Shown one piece after another: positions 8,893 through 17,553 of a stretch of 60,221 nt of DNA (positions are counted from its first letter, which is position 1; every line of letters starts with the position of its first letter). A model generated the notes under the pieces. It saw only the letters and a program-made list of their open reading frames with translations. It made no database searches and had not been told where the DNA came from. The translations under genes and the position numbers were made by a program. This DNA comes from SYIM01 sp041182885. Lineage in GTDB: Bacteria > Pseudomonadota > Gammaproteobacteria > Burkholderiales > Burkholderiaceae_E. Location of the stretch: contig JBMSQB010000015.1 in assembly GCA_049423065.1 (NCBI GenBank), positions 1 to 60,221 on the forward strand, in the 5' to 3' direction.

Positions 8893-10176
8893 TCAGCTGG
8901 CAGCCAACGCCTGCTCAAGGTCGGCAAGCAGGTCATCGATGTGTTCAATGCCCACCGACAACCGAACCAGGTCTTCGCTCACGCCGGCCTTGCCCATCTC
9001 TTCTGCGCTCAGTTGCCGATGCGTGGTCGACGCCGGGTGGGTGGCGAGCGACTTCGCATCACCGATGTTGACCAGTCGCGTGAACAGTTTCAGCGAATCG
9101 AGGAAGCGGGCCCCCGCCGCGCGAGGGTCGCTGTCGCTGCTGCGCAGTCCGAACGAAATGATGCCCGACGCCTTGCCACCCATGTATTTCCGGACCAGCC
9201 CGTGTTCGGGGTGATCGGACAGGCCCGCATAGTTGACCCATGCCACCCTCGGATGCTTCTTCAGGTGTTCAGCGATGGCCAGCGCGTTGGCGCAGATTCG
9301 ATCCATGCGGAGCGCCAGCGTTTCAATGCCCTGGAGAATGAGGAAGGCGTTCATCGGCGAAATGGCCGCGCCCATGTTGCGAAGCGGCACCACCCGCGCG
9401 CGTCCGATATAGGCAGCCGGTCCCAGCGCTTCGGTGTACACCACACCGTGGTAGGACACATCGGGCTCGTTCAGGCGGCGGAACCGGTCCTTGTGCTCGG
9501 CCCAGGGGAATTTGCCGGAGTCGACAATGGCGCCGCCCACGCTGTTCCCGTGCCCCCCCAGATACTTTGTGAGCGAGTGCACAACGATATCGGCGCCGTG
9601 CTCGAAGGGGCGGCACAGATAGGGGCTGGGGACCGTGTTGTCGACGATCAGCGGCACGCCGTGCCGATGCGCGATGGCTGCCAACTTCTCGAAGTCGGTG
9701 ACGTTTCCAAGGGGGTTGCCCACCGATTCGCAGAAGACCGCCCTCGTCCTCGCGTCGATCAACGCTTCAAAGGTTTCCGGCTTTCTGGGGTCGGCGAAGC
9801 GCGTCTGAATGCCCATCTGCGGGAGCGTGTGCGCCAACAGGTTGTAGGTGCCGCCATAGAGGGTGCTCGCTGAGACGATGTTGTCGCCCGCCTCGGCGAT
9901 GGTCTGAATGGCGTAGGTGATGGCTGCCATGCCCGAGGCGACCGCGAGGGCCGCGATCCCGCCTTCCAGGGCCGCGACGCGCTTCTCGAGCACATCCTGG
10001 GTGGGATTCATGATCCGCGTGTAGATGTTGCCGGCAACCTTCAGATCGAACAGATCGGCGCCGTGCTGTGCGTTGTCAAACGAGTAGGCGACGGTCTGAT
10101 AAATGGGCACCGCGACCGCCTTGGTGGTGGGCTCGGGCGTGTAGCCGGCGTGTACGGCCAGGGTTTCAATTCGCAT
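8893..10176 (-). CDS. metY: O-acetylhomoserine sulfhydrylase (Cys/Met metabolism PLP enzyme)
   Basis: A 427-residue PLP-dependent enzyme that makes homocysteine (or methionine) from O-acetylhomoserine and sulfide (or methanethiol). The N-terminus RIETLAVHAGY and the PLP-binding block HSLTKYLGGHG, with Lys204 as Schiff-base lysine, are typical of MetY, as is the length (MetZ and MetB are nearer 390-400). The ATG at 10176 has a GGAG Shine-Dalgarno and starts directly at the family N-terminus; an in-frame extension upstream is rejected. Only 66 bases separate it from the divergent gene, too little for a SAM riboswitch, and none is seen. Confidence 0.92.
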   Translation of the reverse strand: MRIETLAVHAGYTPEPTTKAVAVPIYQTVAYSFDNAQHGADLFDLKVAGNIYTRIMNPTQDVLEKRVAALEGGIAALAVASGMAAITYAIQTIAEAGDNIVSASTLYGGTYNLLAHTLPQMGIQTRFADPRKPETFEALIDARTRAVFCESVGNPLGNVTDFEKLAAIAHRHGVPLIVDNTVPSPYLCRPFEHGADIVVHSLTKYLGGHGNSVGGAIVDSGKFPWAEHKDRFRRLNEPDVSYHGVVYTEALGPAAYIGRARVVPLRNMGAAISPMNAFLILQGIETLALRMDRICANALAIAEHLKKHPRVAWVNYAGLSDHPEHGLVRKYMGGKASGIISFGLRSSDSDPRAAGARFLDSLKLFTRLVNIGDAKSLATHPASTTHRQLSAEEMGKAGVSEDLVRLSVGIEHIDDLLADLEQALAAS

Positions 10177-10242
10177 CGTCAGTCTCCTTGTGGTGCAAGT
10201 CGGGATTTTTGGCAGAACGGAATACTGTGCCAGAATTTTCGG

Positions 10243-10566
10243 ATGCTTCGACAAGCCTTCTGGTGCTGCTGCCTCATTGTGCTGGTTCTGTCGCTGCCCC
10301 CCACCGGCGGCAGCGATATGGATCTGTCAGGCTTTTGGGGGAAAGTTCAGATCTCTGCGATCTTCGCCGCACTGACCGTACTTGGGCTGATCGCATATCC
10401 AGGCAGCCCCAGGTGGCTGGTCATGGGGCTGATCGCGATGGGCTTGCTGATTGAACTCATTCAATCGTTTGCCCCCTGGCAGTACGCCGAGCCCGATGAT
10501 CTCCTGGCGGTGATGACCGGAATCATCATCGTGAGGGTGGTGTGGGTGGTGGCCTTTCGCCGGTAG
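10243..10566 (+). CDS. VanZ-like small membrane protein
   Basis: A 107-residue protein with four predicted membrane segments. It has the VanZ-like elements: a periplasmic GSDMD-type segment after TM1, then a glutamate in TM3 (LLIELIQSF) followed by an Asp/Pro-rich loop (YAEPDDLLAV) and a last TM. The function of such short VanZ-like proteins is unknown; glycopeptide resistance should not be assumed. An in-frame extension of 60 codons upstream would run over the metY start and is not used. It converges on the amidohydrolase gene with a 19-base gap. Confidence 0.75.
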   Translation: MLRQAFWCCCLIVLVLSLPPTGGSDMDLSGFWGKVQISAIFAALTVLGLIAYPGSPRWLVMGLIAMGLLIELIQSFAPWQYAEPDDLLAVMTGIIIVRVVWVVAFRR

Positions 10567-10585
10567 CCCGGCGGATCGCCTCCTG

Positions 10586-11773
10586 TCAGTCGGACAACCA
10601 GCGCTCCGCGAGGCGAACCCAGAACGCGGCACCGGTGGTCAGGATCTCATCGTTGAAGTCGTAGCGCGCGTTGTGAAGCATCGCGCTTGATTCACCGTTA
10701 CCGATCCGGAAAAAGCAGCCAGGTTTCCGCTGCAGGAAATAAGCGAAGTCCTCGCTCCCGGCCACCGGCGGGAAGGGCATCACGACCCGCTCTGCGCCCA
10801 CGAGTTCGGTGGCCACCTGCCGGGCAAATTGTGTCTCCGCCTCGCTGTTGACGAGCACCGGGTATCCCCGCTCATAGTCGATGACGGCTTCGGCGCCATA
10901 GCCCTCGGCATGGCCTGCGACCAGCCCGCGGATCCGCGCTTCAAGCCGATCGCGTACCGCCGGGTCGAATGAGCGAACGCTCAATTCCAGGCGCGCACTC
11001 TCGGGGATCACGTTGGCAACGGTTCCTGCCTGCAGCACCCCGATCGTGACGACCGCCGCGTGCATGGGGTCGATGTTGCGCGACACAATGCTCTGGAGTG
11101 CCATCACCAGACTGCCTGCCACCAGAATCGGGTCGATGGTCTGATGGGGCCGCGCGGCGTGGCCCCCGCGTCCGCGGATGGTGATCCTGACGGTGTCGCA
11201 AGCGGCCATGAAGGGGCCGGTGCCGAACAGAAAGGTGCCGGCCGGCATGCCGGGGTGGTTGTGAAGCCCGAATACCGCGTCGCAGGGAAAACGTTCGAAC
11301 AACCCGTCTGCGATCATGCGCTCGGCGCCACTGTCTTTTCCGGACTCCTCCGCGGGTTGAAAAATCAGTCGAACCGTCCCGGAAAAGTTGCGCGTTGCAG
11401 CCAGGTGCTGCGCGGCGCCAAGCAGCATGGTGGTATGGCCGTCGTGGCCACAGGCGTGCATCACGCCGGGCACCGTGCTGTGATGGGGGCGATCCGTCTG
11501 TTCCTGAATGGGTAGCGCATCCATGTCGGCGCGAAGCGCGATGGCCCGTTCGCCCACGCCCGCCCGAAGGCTTGCCACCACCCCGAAACCGCCAACGCCC
11601 GTGGTGACGTCCCAGCCCCAGCCGGAGAGTTTTTCGGCGACCAGCGCGGAGGTGGCTTCCTCGCGGTATGACAATTCGGGATGACGATGAATGTGCCGCC
11701 GGGTGTCGCGCAGCAATGCGCCGGCGCCAGCCAGATCACCCAGTTCGCAGAAACAGCGAAATGCGCCCGCCAT
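10586..11773 (-). CDS. M20-family amidohydrolase (hippurate hydrolase/IAA-amino acid hydrolase-like)
   Basis: A 395-residue metallopeptidase of the M20D group that hydrolyses N-acyl amino acids. The metal-binding motifs MHACGHDGHT and QPAEESG, the HNHPGMPAG segment and the dimerisation domain with RGRGGHAARPHQ are present. The ATG at 11773 with GGGGA about eight bases upstream is preferred; a GTG at 11812 would add 13 residues. The upstream region is shared with the divergent type I secretion operon. The physiological substrate is unknown. Confidence 0.88.
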   Translation of the reverse strand: MAGAFRCFCELGDLAGAGALLRDTRRHIHRHPELSYREEATSALVAEKLSGWGWDVTTGVGGFGVVASLRAGVGERAIALRADMDALPIQEQTDRPHHSTVPGVMHACGHDGHTTMLLGAAQHLAATRNFSGTVRLIFQPAEESGKDSGAERMIADGLFERFPCDAVFGLHNHPGMPAGTFLFGTGPFMAACDTVRITIRGRGGHAARPHQTIDPILVAGSLVMALQSIVSRNIDPMHAAVVTIGVLQAGTVANVIPESARLELSVRSFDPAVRDRLEARIRGLVAGHAEGYGAEAVIDYERGYPVLVNSEAETQFARQVATELVGAERVVMPFPPVAGSEDFAYFLQRKPGCFFRIGNGESSAMLHNARYDFNDEILTTGAAFWVRLAERWLSD

Positions 11774-11881
11774 GAGAGCGTCCCCGTTGCTAAAAGTCCT
11801 GGACGGTATCACGTAGAATCAATGGGCTGTATTGCCGTTGACTCCCTACAGGAAAACCCTTCCTTGCCCGCATCGTTGTTC

Positions 11882-13258
11882 ATGCGATTTCCTTTGTTTG
11901 CGCGTACGTTGTCCTGGTCACCCGTGGTGGTGATGCAGGTCGCCCTCGTTGCGGGCCTCACCGCCTTGTCCGTCGCGAACGGGCAGGAAGCGCCTTCAGC
12001 AGGTCCTGCAACCGCCCAGCCAGCATCGGCCGATGGGGCTGCCGCCCGTACCCCCCCAGGACGACTGGCCCGCATCGGGTCGACGGGTCCGGTCAGTCTT
12101 GCGCGACTGCTGGAGGCCACGGTTTCGGTTCACCCCAGCGTGCGCGCCAAGCAGGGCGAGTTGCAGGCGGCTGGCTTTGACCTTGACGGTGCGAACTGGG
12201 GCTGGTTCCCGACGGTCTCGAGTGAAGTGCAGGCCGATGACGGATCGCGGGCGGCTGCGGTTCAGGTCCAGCAGCCGCTCTGGACGGGCGGCCGAATTCC
12301 CGGGCAGATCGACCTCGCAACCGCCAACCGCGAGGCGGCCTCGGCTGCAGTGATCGAAGCCGAGCAGCAGGTCATGCTGTCAGTCGGCGTATCGTTCTAC
12401 GAGTTTCTCCGGCAGCAGGCCCGAATCGAAATTGCACGCAGCAACGAAGCCGAGCACAGCAAGCTCCTTGAAATGATCCGCCGACGGGTCCGTGCCGAGG
12501 TCAGTCCGCAGGCCGACCAGACGCTGGCTGCAGCCCGTTTTCAGCAGGCGCTTGCCGAGCGTCTGCAGTTCGAGCGCGCCCTGGAAACCGCCCGGGTGAG
12601 TCTCGAGCAGTTGTCGGGGATCTCGCTGGCTGGCGGGTTGCGCGCACCGGAACGGCTGCCGGGTGTACCAGGAAGCGAATTCGAAGCGCTCGATGCCGCC
12701 ATCGATTTTTCAGCAGAGCGGCGACGGCTACAGGCCCTGGTGATCGCCTCGCGGGCCCAGATCGATGTCACGCGCGCGGGCACGCGCCCGACGGTGTTTG
12801 CAGCGGTGCGCCAGCAACTGGGGACGCTGCCGTTCGGTGTTGACCGGACGCGCGCTTTCCTGGGCGTGGAGTTCAAGCCGGGCCCAGGCCTTTCCTCGCT
12901 TACCGCCGTGCAGGCGGCCGCCGCGCGGGTCGAGGCGAGCGAAGAGGCCGTCGTCGTCCATGAACGACAACTCGCCCAGCAGGTTCGAGCGGCCTGGCTC
13001 GATCTGCAAGCCCAAACCCTGCAACTCGAACCTTCGCGCGCCATCTCGTCGTCCACCGACGAGGTTGTCGCGTCCTACCTTCGCCAGTATCAGGTCGGCC
13101 GCAAAACCTGGCTCGACGTGCTCAACGCCCAGCGCGAAACCACGCAGGCCCGCTACACCCTTGCCGACCTTGAAGCCGGCATTCAGGCAGCCCACCTGCG
13201 CCTGCTCATGCTGAGCGGCCGCATCGACGCCCGCTCGCTTTCCCGACTCGGACCCTGA
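11882..13258 (+). CDS. TolC-family outer membrane protein of a type I secretion system
   Basis: A 458-residue outer membrane efflux protein with an N-terminal signal (VALVAGLTALSVANGQ). The OMF repeats include SVHPSVRAKQGELQAAG and a C-terminal KTWLDVLNAQRE segment close to those of LapE/AggA-type type I secretion channels. The ATG at 11882 is chosen because it begins the signal peptide; an ATG at 11822 is a possible longer alternative. Its stop overlaps the ABC exporter start (TGATG), fixing it as the first gene of the secretion operon. Confidence 0.88.
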   Translation: MRFPLFARTLSWSPVVVMQVALVAGLTALSVANGQEAPSAGPATAQPASADGAAARTPPGRLARIGSTGPVSLARLLEATVSVHPSVRAKQGELQAAGFDLDGANWGWFPTVSSEVQADDGSRAAAVQVQQPLWTGGRIPGQIDLATANREAASAAVIEAEQQVMLSVGVSFYEFLRQQARIEIARSNEAEHSKLLEMIRRRVRAEVSPQADQTLAAARFQQALAERLQFERALETARVSLEQLSGISLAGGLRAPERLPGVPGSEFEALDAAIDFSAERRRLQALVIASRAQIDVTRAGTRPTVFAAVRQQLGTLPFGVDRTRAFLGVEFKPGPGLSSLTAVQAAAARVEASEEAVVVHERQLAQQVRAAWLDLQAQTLQLEPSRAISSSTDEVVASYLRQYQVGRKTWLDVLNAQRETTQARYTLADLEAGIQAAHLRLLMLSGRIDARSLSRLGP

Positions 13259-15396
13259 TGTCAGACGAATCCACCCGCGAAGACCCGACCCTCGCACTGC
13301 TTCTGTCGCGCCTTGCTGCGCTTCAGGGGCAGGCGGTGCCCGCCCACCGTTTCGGAATGCTCGACAAAACCGATGACGGAGTCGAGCTGGCTGCGCTTGG
13401 CCGCCTCGAGCGGGCGCGGGAGAGCTGGCTCGCCCGGTTTCCCCAGGCGGAATGGCGGGAAGTCGGGCCCGAGCGCGCCACCCGCGGCGACATGCCTGCG
13501 CTCTGGGTCTCCGGGGATGGCACCAATGTGCTGCTGGTCCGGGGGTTGCTCGGTGGCGGAGCGTTCGCGGTCGAAGACGCCGCCAGCGTATCCATGACCC
13601 TCACGGCAGAGGCGGCGCGAGAAGGCGCGATTCTGCATCTTCCGGTCACGGTCGCTGCGGTTCCCAGCGAAACCGGCGCTCCCCAGCGAACCGCAGCGGA
13701 GTGGTTTGCCTTTGCCATTCGCCGCCATCGACGCGTGTTCTTTGAAGCGGTATTTGCCACGTCGGTGGTGAGCATCATTGGTCTGGTGGCTGCGCTGTAT
13801 TCCATGCAGGTCTACGACCGGGTGGTCCCGACCAAGGGGTATTCCACGCTCTGGGTGCTCACGATCGGCGCCTTGATTGCCATCGCACTCGAGCTGATTC
13901 TCAAGCAGGTCAGGGCACTGATGGTCGATCGCGCCTGCAAGCTCATCGACCAGGAACTCTCGGCCATCTTTTTCGGCAAGGCGCTCGATATTCGCCTTGA
14001 CGCCCGGCCACGAACGGTGGGCACCTTTGCCTCGCAGATTCGGCATTTCGAGTCTGTGCGCAATTTCATGACCTCATCCACGCTCTTCATTCTTGCTGAC
14101 GTGCCGTTCGCTTTGCTCTTTGTGGCCGTCATTGCCATGCTTGCCGGGCCGGTTGCGCTTGTTCCCCTGCTGATGGTGCCGGTCGCAATTGTTGCCGGAA
14201 TGGTGTTTCGAAAGCCCATCGAGCGTCACACCGCCGAGCACATGAACGAATCCAACCGCAAGAACGGGCTCCTCATCGAGGCGGTTGACGGTATCGAATC
14301 GGTCAAGTCGGCGGCGGGTGAATGGAAGATGCTCGATCAATGGAGAGCACTGACCGCCACCATCGCACAGAGCGAATTGCGCATGCGAACGCTCTCCACC
14401 TTGTCGACGAATCTTGCCCAGACCATCCAACAGCTCAGCTATGTTCTGCTGATCGCGGCCGGCGCCTACGCCATCACGTCGGGCAGCCTGACCATGGGCG
14501 GGCTGATCGCCTGTTCCATTGTTTCAGGCCGCGCGCTGGGTCCCATGGCACAGATTCCAGGCCTCATCGTCCAGTGGAAGCATGCCAAGGTGGCGCTGAA
14601 ATCGCTTGACGCGATCATGGCCATGCCCGGCGACCGTGATCCCACCGTCCGTCTGCTGGTCCCGCAGTCCTGTGCAGGTCAGATCCGCCTTGATCAGGTG
14701 CGCTTTGCCTATGGGCGGGATCGCCCGGTCATTGAAATCCCGGAAATGTCGGTAAAGGGCGGGGAGCGCATTGCCGTGCTGGGCGCCGTCGGATCTGGCA
14801 AATCCACGCTCATCAAGCTGATGTCAGGGCTTTTCAAGCCCGGGCAAGGCACCGTGTTTCTCGACGGTGTCGACATCACCCAACTTGCGCCGGAGTTCGT
14901 TCGCGAGCATGTGGGTTATCTGCCCCAGGATGTCCGCCTGTTCAACGGCACACTGCGCGACAACCTCACCCTTGGACTGCCTGCGCCCAGCGACTCCCAG
15001 ATCCTCAAAGCCTGTCAGGCCACCGGCCTCGATCGGGTCATTCAGGGGCACCCGAAAGGGCTTGAACTCGAGATCACCGAGGGCGGACGGGGGCTGTCGG
15101 GCGGTCAGCGTCAGCTGGTCGGGCTCACCCGGCTTCTCCTGATGCAGCCCCGCCTCATGCTGCTTGATGAACCGACCGCCTCCATGGATGGGGCGCTTGA
15201 AGCCATGGTGATGAAACATCTGTTTGGCGGAATGCCGCCTGAGTCCACCGTCATCGCGGTCACGCACAAACCTGCCTTGCTGCCGCACGTCAACCGGCTG
15301 ATTGTTCTCGATCGCGGCAAGGTCGCGCTCGACGGGCCACGTGACCAGGTGCTCGCGCGCCTGCAGAAGGCGAATGCGGGGGAGGCTGCCGCATGA
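13258..15396 (+). CDS. Type I secretion ABC exporter with degenerate C39-like domain (LapB/LssB type)
   Basis: A 712-residue inner-membrane ABC exporter. Residues 1-150 form a C39-like domain without the catalytic Cys-His arrangement, as in exporters of RTX adhesins that bind but do not cleave their substrate. A six-TM exporter domain follows (first TM near residue 160, with the QVYDRVVP hallmark). The nucleotide-binding domain has Walker A GAVGSGKST near residue 509, signature LSGGQ near 613 and Walker B LMLLDEPT. It overlaps the TolC-like gene upstream and the HlyD-like gene downstream (ATGA). No obvious RTX or Lap-type substrate gene is in the window. Confidence 0.93.
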   Translation: MSDESTREDPTLALLLSRLAALQGQAVPAHRFGMLDKTDDGVELAALGRLERARESWLARFPQAEWREVGPERATRGDMPALWVSGDGTNVLLVRGLLGGGAFAVEDAASVSMTLTAEAAREGAILHLPVTVAAVPSETGAPQRTAAEWFAFAIRRHRRVFFEAVFATSVVSIIGLVAALYSMQVYDRVVPTKGYSTLWVLTIGALIAIALELILKQVRALMVDRACKLIDQELSAIFFGKALDIRLDARPRTVGTFASQIRHFESVRNFMTSSTLFILADVPFALLFVAVIAMLAGPVALVPLLMVPVAIVAGMVFRKPIERHTAEHMNESNRKNGLLIEAVDGIESVKSAAGEWKMLDQWRALTATIAQSELRMRTLSTLSTNLAQTIQQLSYVLLIAAGAYAITSGSLTMGGLIACSIVSGRALGPMAQIPGLIVQWKHAKVALKSLDAIMAMPGDRDPTVRLLVPQSCAGQIRLDQVRFAYGRDRPVIEIPEMSVKGGERIAVLGAVGSGKSTLIKLMSGLFKPGQGTVFLDGVDITQLAPEFVREHVGYLPQDVRLFNGTLRDNLTLGLPAPSDSQILKACQATGLDRVIQGHPKGLELEITEGGRGLSGGQRQLVGLTRLLLMQPRLMLLDEPTASMDGALEAMVMKHLFGGMPPESTVIAVTHKPALLPHVNRLIVLDRGKVALDGPRDQVLARLQKANAGEAAA

Positions 15397-16595
15397 AGAT
15401 CTTCTGGTTTCTCGAATCTGGCGAGCCGGGGCGAGATCGCCGGGCGCTGTCGCGCGACCTTCGCCGCTCGCGCCTCACCCTCTGGACCACGGCCTTTGCG
15501 CTGATCGTTTTCCTTGTCTGGGCGGATTTTGCCGTGATCGATCAGATCACGCGTGCGCCGGGGCAGGTGATTGCCAGCCAGCGCTCCCAGGTCATCCAGT
15601 CCCAGGATGGCGGCACCATCGAACAGTTGCTGGTGAAAGACGGCGATACGGTCGACCGGGGGCAGGTGCTGGTTCGTCTCGAGAAAGCGCGAAGCGAAGC
15701 CTCCTATCTCGAGGCACGGGCAAAGTCGGCGGGGCTCACAGCCACGGTCGCGCGTCTGCGCGCCGAAGTGTTCGGTGGTGAGCCGGTGTTTCCGCCCATG
15801 CTGGCCAACTATCCGCAGTTCCGGGACAACCAGCTGGTGCTGTTCCGCAAGCGCAAGTCGGCCATTGAAGAGGAAGTGACCGCGCTGGAAACGCTTGTGG
15901 CCCTGGCGCAGCGCGAGCTTGAAATGACGCAACCCCTCTTGAAGACGGGCGATGTCAGTCGTACCGAGGTGCTGAGGCTGGAGCGGCAGGTGGCCGAGGT
16001 TTCCGCCCAGATCACGAACAAGCGGAACCGCTATTTCCAGGACGCCCAGGCCGAACTCAGCAAGGCGCTCGAGGACCTCGCAGGCATCGAGCAGACCATG
16101 GCGCAGCGCATCACGCAGGTCGATCAAACCGAGCTCAAGGCGCCTTTGCATGGCGTGGTGAAGAACGTGCGGATCACCACGCGCGGTGGCGTCATCCGCC
16201 CCGGCGAGGAGGTCATGCAGATCGTTCCGCTGGAAGATGATCTGCTGATCGAGGCTCGCGTGATGCCGGCAGATATTGCCTTCATCAAGCCAGGTCTTTC
16301 GGCAACAGTCAAAATTGACGCTTACGATTACACCATCTATGGAGATCTTCCGGGTAAGCTGACCTATATCAGCCCCGATACACTGACCGAGGATCTCCGG
16401 CAGGGAGAACAACCTTATTATCGCGTCCGTGTCCGCACTGACGGACGGCGGTTCAGCGGTCGGCCAAACGAAGATCTCGAGATTCAGCCTGGCATGACCG
16501 CCACCGTCGAAATCAGAACCGGTTCCAATACCGTCCTCAAATATCTCACCAAGCCTGTTGTCAAGACGCTGTCCGAGGCGCTCAGAGAGCGCTGA
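15393..16595 (+). CDS. Type I secretion membrane fusion protein (HlyD/LapC family)
   Basis: A 400-residue HlyD-family adaptor with one N-terminal membrane span near residues 29-48, a lipoyl half (QDGGTIEQLLVKDGDTVDRGQ), a long coiled coil, the second lipoyl half (ELKAPLHGVVKNVRI) and a C-terminal beta-barrel region. It would link the ABC exporter to the TolC-like channel. It starts within the stop of the exporter gene (ATGA), so the three products are produced together. Confidence 0.92.
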   Translation: MKIFWFLESGEPGRDRRALSRDLRRSRLTLWTTAFALIVFLVWADFAVIDQITRAPGQVIASQRSQVIQSQDGGTIEQLLVKDGDTVDRGQVLVRLEKARSEASYLEARAKSAGLTATVARLRAEVFGGEPVFPPMLANYPQFRDNQLVLFRKRKSAIEEEVTALETLVALAQRELEMTQPLLKTGDVSRTEVLRLERQVAEVSAQITNKRNRYFQDAQAELSKALEDLAGIEQTMAQRITQVDQTELKAPLHGVVKNVRITTRGGVIRPGEEVMQIVPLEDDLLIEARVMPADIAFIKPGLSATVKIDAYDYTIYGDLPGKLTYISPDTLTEDLRQGEQPYYRVRVRTDGRRFSGRPNEDLEIQPGMTATVEIRTGSNTVLKYLTKPVVKTLSEALRER

Positions 16596-16629
16596 ATCGA
16601 GTATCGCGACAACCCGAAAAGTGTCCCCG

Positions 16630-17547
16630 ATGAAATCCAGCCGCTCCGCCATGTCGCCGTCGTTTCGTTCGGATCTCGCTTCAGGGGGGCCAGGGGCCCG
16701 CCGTCCGAGAAGCGTGCGCCACACCTCATGCATCGCGCTCGTCGACGATCGCTTCACTGCGTGGCTGGTCGATCGCGACTGCGAGCCTGGCGCTGAGCCC
16801 CCGGTCTCCCGCCGATATCTTTTGCGGATTCTGGGCCGGCTGGCGGGGAACTCGGGTCTTGATCTGAGCCTGCGTCGGCTCTACTGGTACACCGACCGTC
16901 CCGACGGGCAACTGGTTGACGAGCAGATCGTTCGCACGGCAGACGAAGGTGAAGAAACCTGGAAGCTCCTGGAAAGCGATCTCAGGCGCCTGACGGATGG
17001 TCAGGCTTGCGACACGGTGCTCATTGCCTGCGATGACGAGCGTCTGATCCCCGCCATCGATGAGGCACAGTTGCGCGGCATCAGCATCGTCATGTTGGCC
17101 GACGAAGGCGTTTTTGATTACTCGCTGCTGCGCGAAGAAGATCCCGAGTGGGCCATGCTGCTGGCCCAGGCTGACCGGCGGCTCGCTGTACGGGCAGAGG
17201 AGCTTGCAGAGCTTCGTCCCCACCCGAACGGCGTTGATACGTCCCCCCACCGCCAGCCTGACAACCCTGACGAACAGGCCACCATCGAGGAGGTGGTCAG
17301 AGACTGGTGGAGTTCACAGAGCGAGGAAAGCCGTGACGAATTGCGGGCAGCGCTCGCACAGAGCTCAGGAATTCCGCAGGAGGTCGATCGCGAACTGCTG
17401 CTTCAGAGCCGCGAGCGGTTCGTCAGGCCGCTCAGCTTCATCGAGAAGAAGCAGATGCGGTCATGCCTTCGCGGCATCGCTGGAAACGGCGTTGACGCGG
17501 GCGCAGGCGCAGGCGCGCAGGAACCTTCGGCTGCTGGCTACGCCTGA
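16630..17547 (+). CDS. NYN-domain protein (putative PIN-like ribonuclease)
   Basis: A 305-residue protein, 34 bases after the secretion adaptor gene. Residues about 35-190 look like a NYN domain: an opening acidic strand IALVDDRF, a YWYTDRPDG strand, the central acidic motif DTVLIACDDERLIPAI (compare SGDSDF in NYN proteins) and ISIVMLADEG. These Asp/Glu residues would form a metal site for RNA cleavage; this is family-based inference. The C-terminal 110 residues, with a WW pair and a Glu/Arg-rich helix, match nothing I recognise. The start at 16630 is tentative. No antitoxin-like partner is visible. Confidence 0.72.
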   Translation: MKSSRSAMSPSFRSDLASGGPGARRPRSVRHTSCIALVDDRFTAWLVDRDCEPGAEPPVSRRYLLRILGRLAGNSGLDLSLRRLYWYTDRPDGQLVDEQIVRTADEGEETWKLLESDLRRLTDGQACDTVLIACDDERLIPAIDEAQLRGISIVMLADEGVFDYSLLREEDPEWAMLLAQADRRLAVRAEELAELRPHPNGVDTSPHRQPDNPDEQATIEEVVRDWWSSQSEESRDELRAALAQSSGIPQEVDRELLLQSRERFVRPLSFIEKKQMRSCLRGIAGNGVDAGAGAGAQEPSAAGYA

Positions 17548-17553
17548 GCCGCG

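Noticed and set aside
10177..10242. A SAM riboswitch upstream of metY
   Set aside because: The gap to the divergent gene is only 66 bases and no riboswitch core was seen.
10063..10242. N-terminal extension of the VanZ-like protein over the metY start
   Set aside because: The extension runs through the metY coding region and the chosen ATG is followed directly by the first membrane segment.
15111..16757. A 548-codon open frame on the minus strand opposite the secretion adaptor
   Set aside because: It is antisense to the HlyD-like gene and the end of the ABC exporter, both with strong motifs. No recognisable domain.
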